64,000 bases of DNA from Mycolicibacterium aromaticivorans JS19b1 = JCM 16368 (GCF_000559085.1 NZ_JALN02000001.1:4092001-4156000); one strand, 5' to 3'. Positions 1 to 8,845 are shown, counted from the stretch's first letter. The notes: generated by a model from the sequence alone, not told the origin. Translations and numbers: made by a program.

Positions 1-516
1 GTCGTCCTGCTCGACTCGATCACTCGCCTCGGCCGCGCGTACAACAACGCGTCGCCGGCGTCCGGCCGCATCTTGTCCGGTGGTGTGGACTCGACCGCGC
101 TGTATCCGCCTAAGCGGTTCCTGGGCGCGGCCCGCAACATCGAGCACGGTGGCTCGCTGACGATCATCGCGACGGCCATGGTGGAGACCGGTTCGACTGG
201 TGACACCGTGATCTTCGAGGAGTTCAAGGGCACCGGCAATGCAGAGCTCAAGCTCGACCGCAAGATCGCCGAGCGCCGGGTGTTCCCCGCCGTCGACGTC
301 AACCCGTCGGGCACCCGCAAGGACGAGCTGCTGCTGAGCCCCGACGAGTTCGCGATCGTGCACAAGCTGCGGCGTGTGCTGTCCGGGCTGGACTCGCATC
401 AGGCCATCGACCTGCTGATGAGCCAACTGCGCAAGACCAAGAACAACTACGAGTTCCTGGTTCAGGTCTCCAAGACCACGCCGGGCGGCGCCGCCGGCAA
501 CGGCGACATCGACTAG
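1..516 (+). CDS. rho: Transcription termination factor Rho, C-terminal part (5' end outside window)
   Basis: The frame is open from base 1, so this is the last 171 residues of a gene that starts upstream. Rho is a hexameric RNA-dependent ATPase that ends transcription. The first visible residues are the Walker B segment ([11 protein letters not shown]). They are followed by the conserved FLGAARNIE and [15 protein letters not shown] blocks and the [10 protein letters not shown] / LDR segments of the secondary RNA-binding and arginine-finger region. The stop is at 514-516 and a hairpin with a T run follows. In M. tuberculosis rho precedes rpmE directly; here three genes lie between them. Confidence 0.97.
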   Translation, partial: VVLLDSITRLGRAYNNASPASGRILSGGVDSTALYPPKRFLGAARNIEHGGSLTIIATAMVETGSTGDTVIFEEFKGTGNAELKLDRKIAERRVFPAVDVNPSGTRKDELLLSPDEFAIVHKLRRVLSGLDSHQAIDLLMSQLRKTKNNYEFLVQVSKTTPGGAAGNGDID

Positions 517-537
517 CCCGAAGCGTCGGCGCGCTGG

Positions 538-559
538 CGTGCGCTCAGCGCACGTTTTT
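538..559 (+). terminator. Intrinsic terminator after rho
   Basis: Six-base-pair GC stem (538-543 with 549-554, loop CTCAG) followed directly by five T residues at 555-559. It sits 22 nt after the rho stop and before the convergent lipoprotein gene ends at 569. A U-tract terminator is relatively uncommon in mycobacteria. Confidence 0.6.
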
Positions 560-568
560 CGCGCCGAA

Positions 569-1384
569 CTAGCTCTGACGCAACGCGTCCATGCCGGGCG
601 CCAGCAGACCGTCGAGTGCCGACCACGGCACCGTGATCGTCGGTGTGCCGTGGAAGAACTGATAGTCGGCGAAGTGGATCTCCAACCCCGCCTGCGTCGG
701 AATCCAGTTGACGAAGTTCGCTTCGGTGGGCGCGTTACCCGGTTCGTCGGGCATCGGCGTCGGCCCCACTCCGCTGACGGCGGGCAGTAGCGCTTTGGTC
801 TGTTCGGAGAGCTTGTCCAGGCCGGCTTGTTTGTCGGTGAACAGGTCGCCCAACGTGATCGGCTTGGCACTGCGCGCGTCGATCACAACTGTGCTGACGA
901 AGCTGCTCGGATGTGCCGACGGCGTGTGCACATACAGGCCGCTGATCAATTCCGACACCGATGCGCCGCCGAAGTAGATCTGCGGTTGGGTCTCGAACGT
1001 CCAAGTGCCGTCCGGGTCGGCGTCGCGTTTGACCGGTTCCAGCTGCCCGGAGGCGGAGGCGTGCACCGCGCTGTTGAACGCGCTGGCCACCCGCGGATCG
1101 CCACCGGTGATGGTGTCGACGACCAGTGTCCATCGGCCCTTGCCGTCGGTGGTGGCATCCCCGGCGGTGGACCGGGTGACCGAGTAGGTCTGCTTGTCGG
1201 CGACGCCCTTGGTGGGCGCCTCGGTCGTCGGCGACGCGGTCGCGGATCCCGACGAGCTGACGGCCGCCGTGGTGGCCGTCGTCTTCGCAGATGTGCTTGT
1301 CGAACCCCCGCATGCGGTGAGGCCGACGGCCAAAGCTGCAACCAAGACCGCCCCCCGGCGGCTGCGTGTGCCCATGCCTGACAT
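569..1384 (-). CDS. Predicted lipoprotein with DUF3298/RsiV-like C-terminal domain
   Basis: About 271 residues. The N-terminus is a lipoprotein signal peptide: basic residues, a hydrophobic stretch, then lipobox LTAC, followed by a Ser/Thr/Ala-rich linker typical of surface lipoproteins. The C-terminal ~170 residues include a 'VVIDARSAKPITLGDLF' segment and a late 'FADYQFF' segment, the pattern of DUF3298 (the extracytoplasmic domain found in RsiV-like proteins). No enzymatic motif is visible. Start codons at 1384 and 1375 are both possible; neither has a strong ribosome site, and the 1375 start gives a compact signal peptide. It is convergent with rho and, from remembered synteny, absent between rho and rpmE in M. 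tuberculosis. Confidence 0.75.
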   Translation of the reverse strand: MSGMGTRSRRGAVLVAALAVGLTACGGSTSTSAKTTATTAAVSSSGSATASPTTEAPTKGVADKQTYSVTRSTAGDATTDGKGRWTLVVDTITGGDPRVASAFNSAVHASASGQLEPVKRDADPDGTWTFETQPQIYFGGASVSELISGLYVHTPSAHPSSFVSTVVIDARSAKPITLGDLFTDKQAGLDKLSEQTKALLPAVSGVGPTPMPDEPGNAPTEANFVNWIPTQAGLEIHFADYQFFHGTPTITVPWSALDGLLAPGMDALRQS

Positions 1385-1456
1385 TGTGTCAGGCGGTAAG
1401 TCGCTGCGGCGCATAGATCATGATTGCGCTTGGCGCGCAACGGTTTTCGGCAACGA

Positions 1457-2077
1457 TTATTCTGCTGCGGGCGCCATGCGAAGCCCGGGGAGCACGTAGC
1501 GCCGCATGAAACGCAGCACCGCAGCGTGGTCATCGGGGTCGATCGTCTCGCCCGGAACGGTGCCCAGGGTGATCTGCACCCGGGCCACCCACTCGGCTGC
1601 CTCGTCCAGGTCGGTGTCGGCGTGGATTTCGCCGCCGGCGCGCGCCGCCTCCAGGTACGGCCGCCAGAACCGGCCGAGATCGGGCACCAGGCCCTGCACG
1701 CCGGCGCCGGCGCAGGCCGAGAACTCTTCGGGTTCGTCGCGTCGCAGCTGCATCACCAGCGCGCCGGGGGAGTCGTAGGCGCTGCGGCCCAGTCGCACCC
1801 CGACAGCCAATCGATCCTCGAACGTGTCGAGTCCGTCGAGCACCTCGTGCGATTCGGCCCAGAACGCATTGTTCAGGCGCACGATCGCCGCACCCAACAG
1901 CGAGGCCTTGTCGGGGTAGTGCCGGTAGAGCCAGCCGCGGGACACCCCCGCGGCTTCGGCCACCTCGGAGACCGTGGTCGCCCGGATGCCCTTGGCGCGC
2001 AGGCACGATTCCGCGGCGTCCACCAGCCGCTCCTGCACGGACTTCTGTCGGCTGTCGGCGTCGGCGCTGGCTGTCAC
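1457..2077 (-). CDS. TetR/AcrR family transcriptional regulator
   Basis: 206 residues. Residues ~15-60 form the classical TetR N-terminal helix-turn-helix (TTVSEVAEAAGVSRGWLYRHY, then PDKASLL), followed by an all-helical ligand-binding domain. I chose the GTG at 2077 because AAGGAGGG lies 8 nt upstream; the frame stays open further upstream without a comparable ribosome site. It is divergent from the acyl-CoA synthetase gene at 2261, and the gap holds a near-perfect inverted repeat at 2161-2186. This suggests autoregulation and control of that ligase. The effector is unknown; an acyl-CoA or fatty acid would fit the neighbour, by inference only. Confidence 0.9.
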   Translation of the reverse strand: MTASADADSRQKSVQERLVDAAESCLRAKGIRATTVSEVAEAAGVSRGWLYRHYPDKASLLGAAIVRLNNAFWAESHEVLDGLDTFEDRLAVGVRLGRSAYDSPGALVMQLRRDEPEEFSACAGAGVQGLVPDLGRFWRPYLEAARAGGEIHADTDLDEAAEWVARVQITLGTVPGETIDPDDHAAVLRFMRRYVLPGLRMAPAAE

Positions 2078-2160
2078 CTTGGTGGCCCTCCTTGTCTCGA
2101 CCCGACAGTCCCGATACGGACATCCTTTCAAATGGGACCCGGCAGCCGTCCCGCACACCG

Positions 2161-2186
2161 GTAGACAGATTTGGCATTCTGTTTAC
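2161..2186. promoter_or_regulatory. Candidate TetR operator (inverted repeat)
   Basis: Arms GTAGACAGA (2161-2169) and TCTGTTTAC (2178-2186) are inverted repeats with 8 of 9 positions matching and an 8-nt spacer. The repeat lies between the divergent TetR and acyl-CoA synthetase genes. Size and place fit a TetR dimer site. Confidence 0.5.
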
Positions 2187-2260
2187 GCTGCGCTTCTATT
2201 GTGACCCAAGGCACCCTGGAAAGCCGGGGGATGCCGAAGTTGGCCGAAGAGGGGAGCTCC

Positions 2261-3835
2261 GTGGCCGAGACCGTCCAGCAGCTGCTTCGTCAGCGCCTCG
2301 CGGACACCACCCCGGCGGTGAAGTTCGGCGAGCAGGTGTGGACCTGGCGCGAACACCTCGACGAGGCGGCCCGCCAGGCGGCGGGTTTGATCGCGATCGC
2401 CGACCCGGATCGACCGCTGCACGTCGGGACGCTGCTGGGCAACACCCCCGCGATGCTGACCGCCATGGCGGCGGCCGGCCTCGGCGGTTATGTGCTGTGC
2501 GGGGTGAACAACACCCGCCGCGGCGCGGCGCTGGCCCGCGACATCGTCAAAGCCGACTGCCAGATCCTGCTCACCGATTCGGGGCACCGCGAGCTGCTCG
2601 AGGGTCTGGAACTGCCGGGCGTCCGCGTGTTCGACGTCGACTCCGATGAGTGGTCGGCGCTGCTGGCCGGTGCCCGGGAGTTGACACCTCACCGGGAAGT
2701 CGCCGCCACCGACACGTTCATGCTGATCTTCACCTCCGGCACCAGCGGTGAGCCCAAGGCGGTGCAGGTCGCGCACATGATGGTCCCGTTCGCCGGCGTG
2801 GCACTGGCCGACCGGTTCGGGATCACCGCCGACGACGTCTGCTACCTGTCGATGCCGCTGTTCCACTCCAACGCGTTGATGGCCGGTTGGGCGGTGGCGC
2901 TCAATGCCGGCGCGGCGATGGCCCCGGCCGCGTTCTCGGCATCGGGCCTGCTCGCCGACCTGCGCCGATATGGCGCCACCTACATGAACTACGTCGGCAA
3001 GCCGTTGGCCTACGTACTAGCTACGCCCGAGCAGCCCGACGACCACGACAATCCGCTGCGGGTCGCTTTCGGCAACGAGGCCACCGACCGCGACATCGCC
3101 GAGTTCGGCCGCCGCTTCGGCTGCGCGGTGTGGGACGGGTTCGGCTCCACCGAGGGCGCGGTGATCATCACCCGAGAGGACGACTGCCCACCCGGTTCGG
3201 TCGGGCGCGGCTTTCCCGGCGTGGCCATCTACGACCCCGAGACCCGTCAGGAATGCGCGACGGCGGTGTTCGACGAGACCGGCGCGCTGGCCAACGCCGA
3301 CGAGGCGGTGGGGGAGATCGTCAACACCACCGGCGGGGGCATGTTCGGCGGGTACTACAACGACGGCAACGCCACCGACGAACGCCTTCGCCACGGCATG
3401 TATTGGTCCGGGGACCTGGGCTACCGCGACGCCGACGGCTGGATCTACCTGGCAGGCCGGACCGCGGACTGGATGCGCGTCGACGGCGAGAACATGGCTG
3501 CCGCGCCCATCGAGCGGATCATCTTGCGGTTGCCGCAGGTCAGCCAGGTGGCGGTGTATCCCGTGCCCGACGAGCATGTGGGTGATCAGGTGATGGCGGC
3601 GATCGTGCTCGCCGACCACGCCCAACTGACCCCCGCCGAGCTCGAGGAGTTCCTGGCCCAGCAGTCGGACCTGTCGCCCAAGTCGTGGCCCCGGTACGTC
3701 TGGATCGCCGATGAGCTGCCGGCCACCGCCACCAACAAGGTACTCAAGCGCGAGCTCATCACCCAGGGGACCAAGCCCCAGAAGGGCCGAGTCTGGACCC
3801 GTGCGGCGCGGTCGAGGAGTTACACGATCGGCTGA
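2261..3835 (+). CDS. Fatty-acid--CoA ligase (FadD family, AMP-forming)
   Basis: 525 residues from the GTG at 2261, which has a GAGGGGAG ribosome site 6-8 nt upstream. An ATG at 2231 is the alternative. The ANL-superfamily P-loop is FTSGTSGEPK, with the later YxxSMPLFHSN, FGSTEG and GWIYLAGRTADWMRVDGEN motifs and a C-terminal lysine in the ATATNKVLKREL segment. It activates a carboxylic acid to its acyl-CoA through an acyl-adenylate in the cytosol. The MRVDGEN motif and overall sequence resemble mycobacterial FadD1/FadD17-type ligases, several of which act in sterol side-chain or long-chain acid catabolism; the substrate cannot be read from sequence. Probably controlled by the divergent TetR regulator. 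Confidence 0.9.
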   Translation: MAETVQQLLRQRLADTTPAVKFGEQVWTWREHLDEAARQAAGLIAIADPDRPLHVGTLLGNTPAMLTAMAAAGLGGYVLCGVNNTRRGAALARDIVKADCQILLTDSGHRELLEGLELPGVRVFDVDSDEWSALLAGARELTPHREVAATDTFMLIFTSGTSGEPKAVQVAHMMVPFAGVALADRFGITADDVCYLSMPLFHSNALMAGWAVALNAGAAMAPAAFSASGLLADLRRYGATYMNYVGKPLAYVLATPEQPDDHDNPLRVAFGNEATDRDIAEFGRRFGCAVWDGFGSTEGAVIITREDDCPPGSVGRGFPGVAIYDPETRQECATAVFDETGALANADEAVGEIVNTTGGGMFGGYYNDGNATDERLRHGMYWSGDLGYRDADGWIYLAGRTADWMRVDGENMAAAPIERIILRLPQVSQVAVYPVPDEHVGDQVMAAIVLADHAQLTPAELEEFLAQQSDLSPKSWPRYVWIADELPATATNKVLKRELITQGTKPQKGRVWTRAARSRSYTIG

Positions 3836-3860
3836 GGAATAGGCCGAGGCGACCGCGCGT

Positions 3861-3890
3861 TTGGGCTGGTGACGGTCTACCTGGCATACT
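3861..3890 (+). promoter_or_regulatory. Candidate rpmE promoter
   Basis: TTGGGC (3861-3866) and CATACT (3885-3890) are separated by 18 nt, about 90 nt upstream of rpmE. The match to a SigA-type promoter is moderate only. Confidence 0.3.
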
Positions 3891-3980
3891 GGATCGTCGA
3901 CCACCTCAGGTACCGGTTCACGCTCGAATTGCCAGGAAAACACTCGGGCGACCCGGCGACCATCGAATGCAGAGGACACC

Positions 3981-4211
3981 ATGAAAACTGGGATTCATCC
4001 CGCTTACGCCGAGACCACCGTGGTCTGCGGTTGTGGCAATTCGTTCACCACTCGCAGCACCAAGGACGGCGGACACATCACCGTCGAGGTGTGCTCGCAG
4101 TGTCACCCGTTCTACACCGGCAAGCAGAAGATCCTCGACAGCGGCGGCCGCGTCGCCCGCTTCGAGAAGCGCTACGGCAAGCGCAAGGCCGGCGAGACCG
4201 CCGACAAGTAG
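3981..4211 (+). CDS. rpmE: 50S ribosomal protein L31 (zinc-binding type)
   Basis: 76 residues, beginning MKTGIHPAY. Component of the large ribosomal subunit at the intersubunit bridge. It carries the four zinc ligands of the C+ form: C16, C18, C38 and C41 (the last two as CSQC). C+ L31 proteins are used when zinc is sufficient and are replaced by a cysteine-free paralogue under zinc starvation. The basic C-terminus (RYGKRKAG) is typical. The ATG has an AGAGGA site upstream. A strong hairpin follows at 4219-4262. Confidence 0.98.
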   Translation: MKTGIHPAYAETTVVCGCGNSFTTRSTKDGGHITVEVCSQCHPFYTGKQKILDSGGRVARFEKRYGKRKAGETADK

Positions 4212-4218
4212 CTGCTTT

Positions 4219-4270
4219 ACCGACGCCCGCTCTGCTGCCCTGCGCGCAGGCCGGGCGTCGGTTTGCGTTT
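4219..4270 (+). terminator. Hairpin after rpmE
   Basis: Perfect 11-bp inverted repeat: ACCGACGCCCG (4219-4229) with CGGGCGTCGGT (4252-4262), loop 22 nt, then a T-rich stretch (TTGCGTTT). It starts 8 nt after the rpmE stop and ends about 45 nt before the prfA start. It could be a terminator or a partial terminator/attenuator between rpmE and prfA. Confidence 0.55.
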
Positions 4271-4308
4271 GGGGGCAGGGTCGACAGTCGGACAGAGATG
4301 AGGTGAGT

Positions 4309-5379
4309 GTGACGCACTCGACGCAGGTTGAGGCTGTGCTGACCGAACATGCCGACCTCGAACGTCAGATGTCCGATCCGGCACTGCACGCAGACGCCGG
4401 CAATGCCCGCCGGGTGGGCCGGCGGTTCGCGCAGCTGGCGCCCATCGTCACCACTTACCGCAGGCTGGAGACCGCCCGTGGCGACCTCGATGCCGCCCGC
4501 GAGCTGGCCGCCGAAGACGCCTCCTTCGCCGCCGAGGTGCCCGAGCTCGAGGCCAGGGTCGCCGAACTCGACGCCCACTTGACCGACCTGTTGGCGCCGC
4601 GGGATCCGCACGACGCCGATGACATCGTCCTCGAGGTGAAATCGGGTGAGGGCGGGGAGGAGTCGGCGCTGTTCGCCGCCGATCTGGCGCGCATGTACAT
4701 CCGGTACGCCGAGCGGCACGGCTGGACCGTCACGATGCTCGACGAGACGTGGTCGGATCTGGGCGGCTACAAGGACGCGACGCTGTCGATTCGCAGCAAG
4801 GGCGACTCGGCCGACGGCGTGTGGTCGCGGATGAAGTTCGAGGGCGGCGTGCACCGCGTGCAGCGGGTGCCGGTCACCGAATCGCAGGGCCGGGTCCACA
4901 CCTCCGCGGCCGGCGTCCTCGTCTACCCGGAGCCCGAAGATGTCGAGGCCGTCCAGATCGACGAGTCGGATCTGCGAATCGATGTGTACCGCAGCTCCGG
5001 CAAGGGCGGCCAGGGCGTCAACACCACCGACTCGGCGGTCCGCATCACCCACCTGCCTACCGGCATCGTCGTCACCTGCCAGAACGAACGCTCGCAGCTG
5101 CAGAACAAGGCCCGCGCGATGGTGGTTCTGGCGGCGCGTCTGCAAGCGCTGGCCGAGGAGCAGGCGTCGGCCGATGCGTCGGCGGATCGGGCCAGCCAGA
5201 TCCGCACGGTCGACCGCAGCGAGCGAATCCGGACCTACAACTTCCCCGAGAACCGCATCGCCGATCACCGGATCAACTTCAAGGCGCACAACCTCGATCA
5301 GGTGCTCGACGGCGATCTCGACCCCCTACTGGATGCCCTGGCCGAGGCGGACAAGCAGACCCGGCTTCAGCAGGCATGA
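4309..5379 (+). CDS. prfA: Peptide chain release factor 1
   Basis: 356 residues. It recognises UAA and UAG stop codons and triggers peptidyl-tRNA hydrolysis. The catalytic GGQ is present in [18 protein letters not shown]. The stop-codon recognition tripeptide is PVT ([14 protein letters not shown]), a variant of the classical PAT that I also recall from M. tuberculosis RF1. I chose the GTG at 4309, with a GATGAGG site just upstream; an in-frame GTG at 4303 is possible. It overlaps prmC by ATGA, so translation of the factor and of the enzyme that methylates its GGQ glutamine is probably coupled. Confidence 0.97.
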   Translation: MTHSTQVEAVLTEHADLERQMSDPALHADAGNARRVGRRFAQLAPIVTTYRRLETARGDLDAARELAAEDASFAAEVPELEARVAELDAHLTDLLAPRDPHDADDIVLEVKSGEGGEESALFAADLARMYIRYAERHGWTVTMLDETWSDLGGYKDATLSIRSKGDSADGVWSRMKFEGGVHRVQRVPVTESQGRVHTSAAGVLVYPEPEDVEAVQIDESDLRIDVYRSSGKGGQGVNTTDSAVRITHLPTGIVVTCQNERSQLQNKARAMVVLAARLQALAEEQASADASADRASQIRTVDRSERIRTYNFPENRIADHRINFKAHNLDQVLDGDLDPLLDALAEADKQTRLQQA

Positions 5380-6227
5380 GCCGGAGCCTGCGACAGGCCA
5401 TCGACGTGGCCACCGCTGCGCTCGCCCGCGCGGGCATCGGCTCGCCGCGCATCGACGCTGAGCTGTTGGCGGCCCATCTGGCCGGCACCGACCGTGGCCG
5501 GCTGGCCACGATCGCCGAGCCCGACGCCGACTTCTTCCGCCGCTACGACGACATCATCGACGCCCGGCGCACCCGCGTCCCGCTGCAACACCTGACCGGT
5601 TCGGCGCCGTTCGGCCCACTGGAGCTGGCGGTCGGTCCCGGGGTGTTCATCCCGCGCCCGGAGACCGAGGCGCTGCTGGAATGGGCTCTGGCGCAGCGCT
5701 TACCCGATCACCCGATGATCGTCGACCTGTGTACCGGATCCGGTGCGCTGGCGATCGCACTGGCCGCAGGGCGGCCGCACGCGCGGGTGATCGCCGTCGA
5801 CGACGACCCCACCGCGCTGGGCTACGCCCGCCGCAACGCCGCGTCGTCCGCTGTCGACGTGGTGCAGGCTGACGTGACCGTCGCAGGGCTGCTCCCAGAG
5901 TTGCGCGGTAGCGTCGACCTCGTGGTATCCAATCCGCCATACATCCCCGTTGGGGCAGAGCTGGAACCCGAAGTGGCCGAGCACGACCCGGCGCACGCGC
6001 TGTTCGGCGGCGACGACGGTATGGCCGTGATCGGTCCGATCGCGCGCCTCGCCGGTGGCTGGCTCAAGCCGGGCGGACTGTTCGCCGTCGAGCATGATGA
6101 CACCACGTCGCAGCTGACTGTCGAAACCATTAGTGCCACAGAACTTTTCACTGAGATCACCCCACATTGCGATCTGGCCGGCCGCCCCCGATTCGTGACG
6201 GCCCGCCGGGTAAAGGAGTCAGCGTGA
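5376..6227 (+). CDS. prmC: Release factor glutamine methyltransferase PrmC (HemK)
   Basis: 283 residues. It transfers a methyl group from S-adenosylmethionine to the glutamine of the GGQ motif in release factors. Visible motifs are the SAM-binding [15 protein letters not shown] and the catalytic NPPY (SNPPYIPV), with the N-terminal helical substrate domain and the [12 protein letters not shown] / FIPRPETE signature. Its ATG overlaps the prfA stop and its stop overlaps the GTG of the next gene, giving a tightly coupled prfA-prmC-tsaC operon. Confidence 0.96.
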   Translation: MSRSLRQAIDVATAALARAGIGSPRIDAELLAAHLAGTDRGRLATIAEPDADFFRRYDDIIDARRTRVPLQHLTGSAPFGPLELAVGPGVFIPRPETEALLEWALAQRLPDHPMIVDLCTGSGALAIALAAGRPHARVIAVDDDPTALGYARRNAASSAVDVVQADVTVAGLLPELRGSVDLVVSNPPYIPVGAELEPEVAEHDPAHALFGGDDGMAVIGPIARLAGGWLKPGGLFAVEHDDTTSQLTVETISATELFTEITPHCDLAGRPRFVTARRVKESA

Positions 6228-6877
6228 CCCAGGTGTTCGACTGTGCCGACCCCAACCAGCGTGCCGAGGCGATCGCCGCCGCGGCGGCTGCGGTGAAGAG
6301 CAGCCGGCTGGTCGTGATGCCCACCGACACGGTGTACGGCATCGGCGCCGACGCCTTCGACAGCGGCGCCGTGTCGGCGCTGCTGGCCGCCAAGGGCCGG
6401 GGTCGCGACATGCCGGTCGGTGTACTCGTCGGTTCCTGGCACACCATCGAAGGCCTGGTGTATTCGGTGCCGCACAGCGCCCGCGAACTGATTCGGGCGT
6501 TCTGGCCGGGTGCGCTGAGCTTGGTCGTGCAGCAGGCGCCCTCGCTGCAGTGGGACCTCGGCGACGCCCGCGGCACCGTGATGTTGCGGATGCCGTTGCA
6601 TCCGGTCGCGATCGAACTGCTGCGCGAGACCGGCCCCATGGCGGTCTCCAGCGCGAACCTGTCCGGCCGCGCGGCGGCGACGACCTCGGAGGAGGCGCAG
6701 AGACAGCTGGGTGATCTGGTCCAGGTGTATCTCGATGCCGGGCCGTCGCAGGAGCAGGCCGCCTCGACGATCGTCGACCTCACCGGATCCACCCCGCGAC
6801 TTCTGCGCGAGGGCCCGATCAGCGCGGCCGCGATCGCCGAGGTGCTCGGTACCGACGTCGCCTCGTTGACTGCCTGA
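6224..6877 (+). CDS. tsaC: L-threonylcarbamoyladenylate synthase (TsaC/Sua5/YwlC family)
   Basis: 217 residues. It makes threonylcarbamoyl-AMP from threonine, bicarbonate and ATP, the first step of the t6A37 modification of ANN-decoding tRNAs. The YrdC fold signature is clear: MPTDTVYGIGADAF, the (K)GR segment, and SSANLSGRAAATTSEEA. It lacks the long C-terminal Sua5 extension and so is closer to a TsaC length. The GTG at 6224 overlaps the prmC stop and has AAGGAG 6 nt upstream. Confidence 0.95.
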   Translation: MTQVFDCADPNQRAEAIAAAAAAVKSSRLVVMPTDTVYGIGADAFDSGAVSALLAAKGRGRDMPVGVLVGSWHTIEGLVYSVPHSARELIRAFWPGALSLVVQQAPSLQWDLGDARGTVMLRMPLHPVAIELLRETGPMAVSSANLSGRAAATTSEEAQRQLGDLVQVYLDAGPSQEQAASTIVDLTGSTPRLLREGPISAAAIAEVLGTDVASLTA

Positions 6878-6897
6878 ACCGCCACAGATTGGTGCAG

Positions 6898-6903
6898 TAC
6901 GGT
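6898..6903 (+). promoter_or_regulatory. Candidate -10 element for leaderless wecA
   Basis: TACGGT ends 7 nt before the wecA ATG at 6911, so initiation would fall at the start codon. No ribosome site precedes the ATG. No clear -35 is visible. Confidence 0.4.
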
Positions 6904-6910
6904 TTTTGCG

Positions 6911-8113
6911 ATGGCCAGCACAGCGGAGATCTTGGCGAGCGCAACGCTCGCACTGGCTGACCGCGGCGCCGGCGTTCCGTTGCGCGAGTTGGCCCTTGTC
7001 GGGCTGACCGCCGCGATCATCACCTATTTCGCCACTGGCTGGGTTCGGGTGTTCGCCACCCGGGTCGGCGCGGTGGCCTATCCCCGCGAGCGGGACGTCC
7101 ACCTGAAGCCGACCCCGCGGATGGGTGGCCTGGCGATGTACGCCGGCGTCGTCGTGGCGGTCTTCCTGGCTTCGCAGTTGCCTGCGCTCACCCGCGGCTT
7201 CATCTATTCCTCCGGGATGCCGGCGGTCGTGGTCGCCGGCGGACTGATCATGGGCATCGGGCTCATCGACGACCGGTGGGGCCTGGACGCGCTGACCAAG
7301 TTCGCGGGCCAGATCACCGCGGCCAGCGTCCTGGTCACAATGGGCGTGGCGTGGAGTGTGCTGTACATCCCGCTCGGCGGGGTGGGCACCATCGTGCTGG
7401 ACCAGGTGTCCTCGATCCTGCTGACGCTGGCGCTGACGGTGTCGATCGTGAATGCGATGAATTTCGTCGACGGCCTCGACGGATTGGCGGCCGGCCTCGG
7501 GCTGATCACCGCGCTGGCGATCTGCATCTTCTCGGTTGGCCTGCTGCGCGACCACGGCGGCGACGTGCTGTTCTACCCGCCCGCGGTGATCTCGGTGGTG
7601 CTGGCCGGCGCGTGTCTGGGGTTTCTGCCGCACAACTTCTACCGCGCCAAGATCTTCATGGGCGATTCCGGCTCGATGCTCATCGGCCTGATGCTGGCCG
7701 CCGCCTCCACCACCGCGGCCGGCCCGATCTCGCAGAGCGCCTACGGGGCGCGTGATGTGTTCGCCCTGCTCTCGCCGTTCCTTCTGGTCGTCGCGGTGAT
7801 GCTGGTGCCGGCGCTGGACACGTTGCTGGCCATCGTCCGCCGCACCCGCGCCGGTCGCAGCCCGCTGAGCCCGGACAAGATGCATCTGCATCACCGGCTG
7901 CTGCAGATCGGGCACTCGCACCGGCGCGCTGTGCTGCTGATCTACCTGTGGGTGGGCATCATCGCCTTCGGTGCGGCCGCCACCATCTTTTTCGACCCGC
8001 GCTACACCGGGGCGGTGATGCTGGCGGCGATCGTGGTCGCGATCGTGGTCACGTTGATCCCACTGTTGCGCCGCCGGGACGATGATTACGAGGGACTTTA
8101 CGACAGTAAGTAG
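6911..8113 (+). CDS. wecA: Undecaprenyl/decaprenyl-phosphate GlcNAc-1-phosphate transferase (WecA/Rfe)
   Basis: 400 residues with about 10-11 membrane segments. It transfers GlcNAc-1-phosphate from UDP-GlcNAc to decaprenyl phosphate, the first step of the linker that joins arabinogalactan to peptidoglycan. The family motifs are in order: PTPRMGG near residue 70, the metal-binding DDRWGLD, NFVDGLDGLAAG, and KMHLHHRLLQIGHSHR in the last cytoplasmic loop. The same gene (Rv1302) precedes the ATP synthase operon in M. tuberculosis. A hairpin follows immediately after the stop. Confidence 0.95.
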   Translation: MASTAEILASATLALADRGAGVPLRELALVGLTAAIITYFATGWVRVFATRVGAVAYPRERDVHLKPTPRMGGLAMYAGVVVAVFLASQLPALTRGFIYSSGMPAVVVAGGLIMGIGLIDDRWGLDALTKFAGQITAASVLVTMGVAWSVLYIPLGGVGTIVLDQVSSILLTLALTVSIVNAMNFVDGLDGLAAGLGLITALAICIFSVGLLRDHGGDVLFYPPAVISVVLAGACLGFLPHNFYRAKIFMGDSGSMLIGLMLAAASTTAAGPISQSAYGARDVFALLSPFLLVVAVMLVPALDTLLAIVRRTRAGRSPLSPDKMHLHHRLLQIGHSHRRAVLLIYLWVGIIAFGAAATIFFDPRYTGAVMLAAIVVAIVVTLIPLLRRRDDDYEGLYDSK

Positions 8114-8136
8114 TAGACGTGTTTTCTGCCGTCTAC
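8113..8136 (+). terminator. Hairpin directly after wecA
   Basis: Perfect 7-bp stem (8113-8119 with 8130-8136), loop of 10 nt, starting at the last base of the stop codon. There is no U tract, so it could be a weak terminator, an RNA 3'-end stabiliser or a protein site. The rest of the 8114-8361 gap shows only weak promoter-like hexamers (e.g. TACGCT at 8293-8298) for the ATP synthase operon. Confidence 0.35.
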
Positions 8137-8361
8137 CATGTGGTACGGTGCTGGCAGAACCCAGCCGAGACACAGCAAGAAACCTCGCGGGTTGCCGGCC
8201 CGGCCCATCGGATTCGCGTCCGATCGGCGCCGATTTACGACCGACAAAGGGAGCTGCCCCTTGGGTGATTCCAGCGCGCCTGTCGCCCTCCGATACGCTC
8301 GGCGGGCCAGGACGAAGGATCACTTGACCGGCTCCCCAGAACGCAAGATTGAGGTGAACCT

Positions 8362-8838
8362 GTGACGACACCAGCGCAAGATGCGCCGTTGGTGTTTCCG
8401 TCCGTTGCCTTCCGGCCCGTTCGGCTTCTTGCGATCTGCGCTGCGCTGACCGCGCTTGCGGTGGTGCTGGCCGCGGTGGCCGGCCACATCTTGTTCGGGG
8501 TTTTCTTCGGCGTCGGCCTGGCGCTGGGCCTGATCAACGCCATTCTGGTTCAGCGATCGGTCGAGTCGATCACCGCCGGTGACCACCCGCTCAAGCGCAA
8601 GATGGCACTGAACTCCGCGACGCGGTTGCTGGTGATCACGTCGATCGGCCTGGCCATCGCGATCATCTTCCGGCCGATGGGTCTGGGTGTGCTCTTTGGT
8701 TTGGCGCTGTTCCAAGTTCTTTTGGTTGTGAGCACCGCTTTGCCGGTGTGGAAGAAGATTCGCACGGGCGATCACGACGCCGACGTAGTTGCAAGCCCCG
8801 GAGCTGCCGGCTCCGCCGACGAAGCACCGAAGGATTGA
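8362..8838 (+). CDS. atpI: ATP synthase operon protein AtpI-like (Rv1303 type)
   Basis: 158 residues with four predicted membrane segments and an acidic C-terminal tail. It sits at the operon's start, where bacterial AtpI proteins lie; these are reported to help c-ring assembly or ion uptake. Similarity to canonical AtpI is low, but position and topology match the mycobacterial protein. The GTG start has a GAGGTGA site upstream. It is followed 7 nt later by atpB. Confidence 0.85.
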   Translation: MTTPAQDAPLVFPSVAFRPVRLLAICAALTALAVVLAAVAGHILFGVFFGVGLALGLINAILVQRSVESITAGDHPLKRKMALNSATRLLVITSIGLAIAIIFRPMGLGVLFGLALFQVLLVVSTALPVWKKIRTGDHDADVVASPGAAGSADEAPKD

Positions 8839-8845
8839 CCACGCG

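Noticed and set aside
3836..3980. A riboswitch or L31 autoregulatory leader before rpmE
   Set aside because: Only short inverted segments such as ACCTCAGGT are visible; no known aptamer consensus is recognised.
4033..4308. N-terminal extension of prfA into rpmE
   Set aside because: It reads rpmE in another frame and passes through the hairpin; RF1 normally begins near 4309.
5822..8371. An 849-codon open frame on the minus strand opposite prmC, tsaC and wecA
   Set aside because: Composition is that of a GC-rich antisense shadow (runs of Arg, Gln, His, Asp) with no domain; the plus-strand genes are certain.
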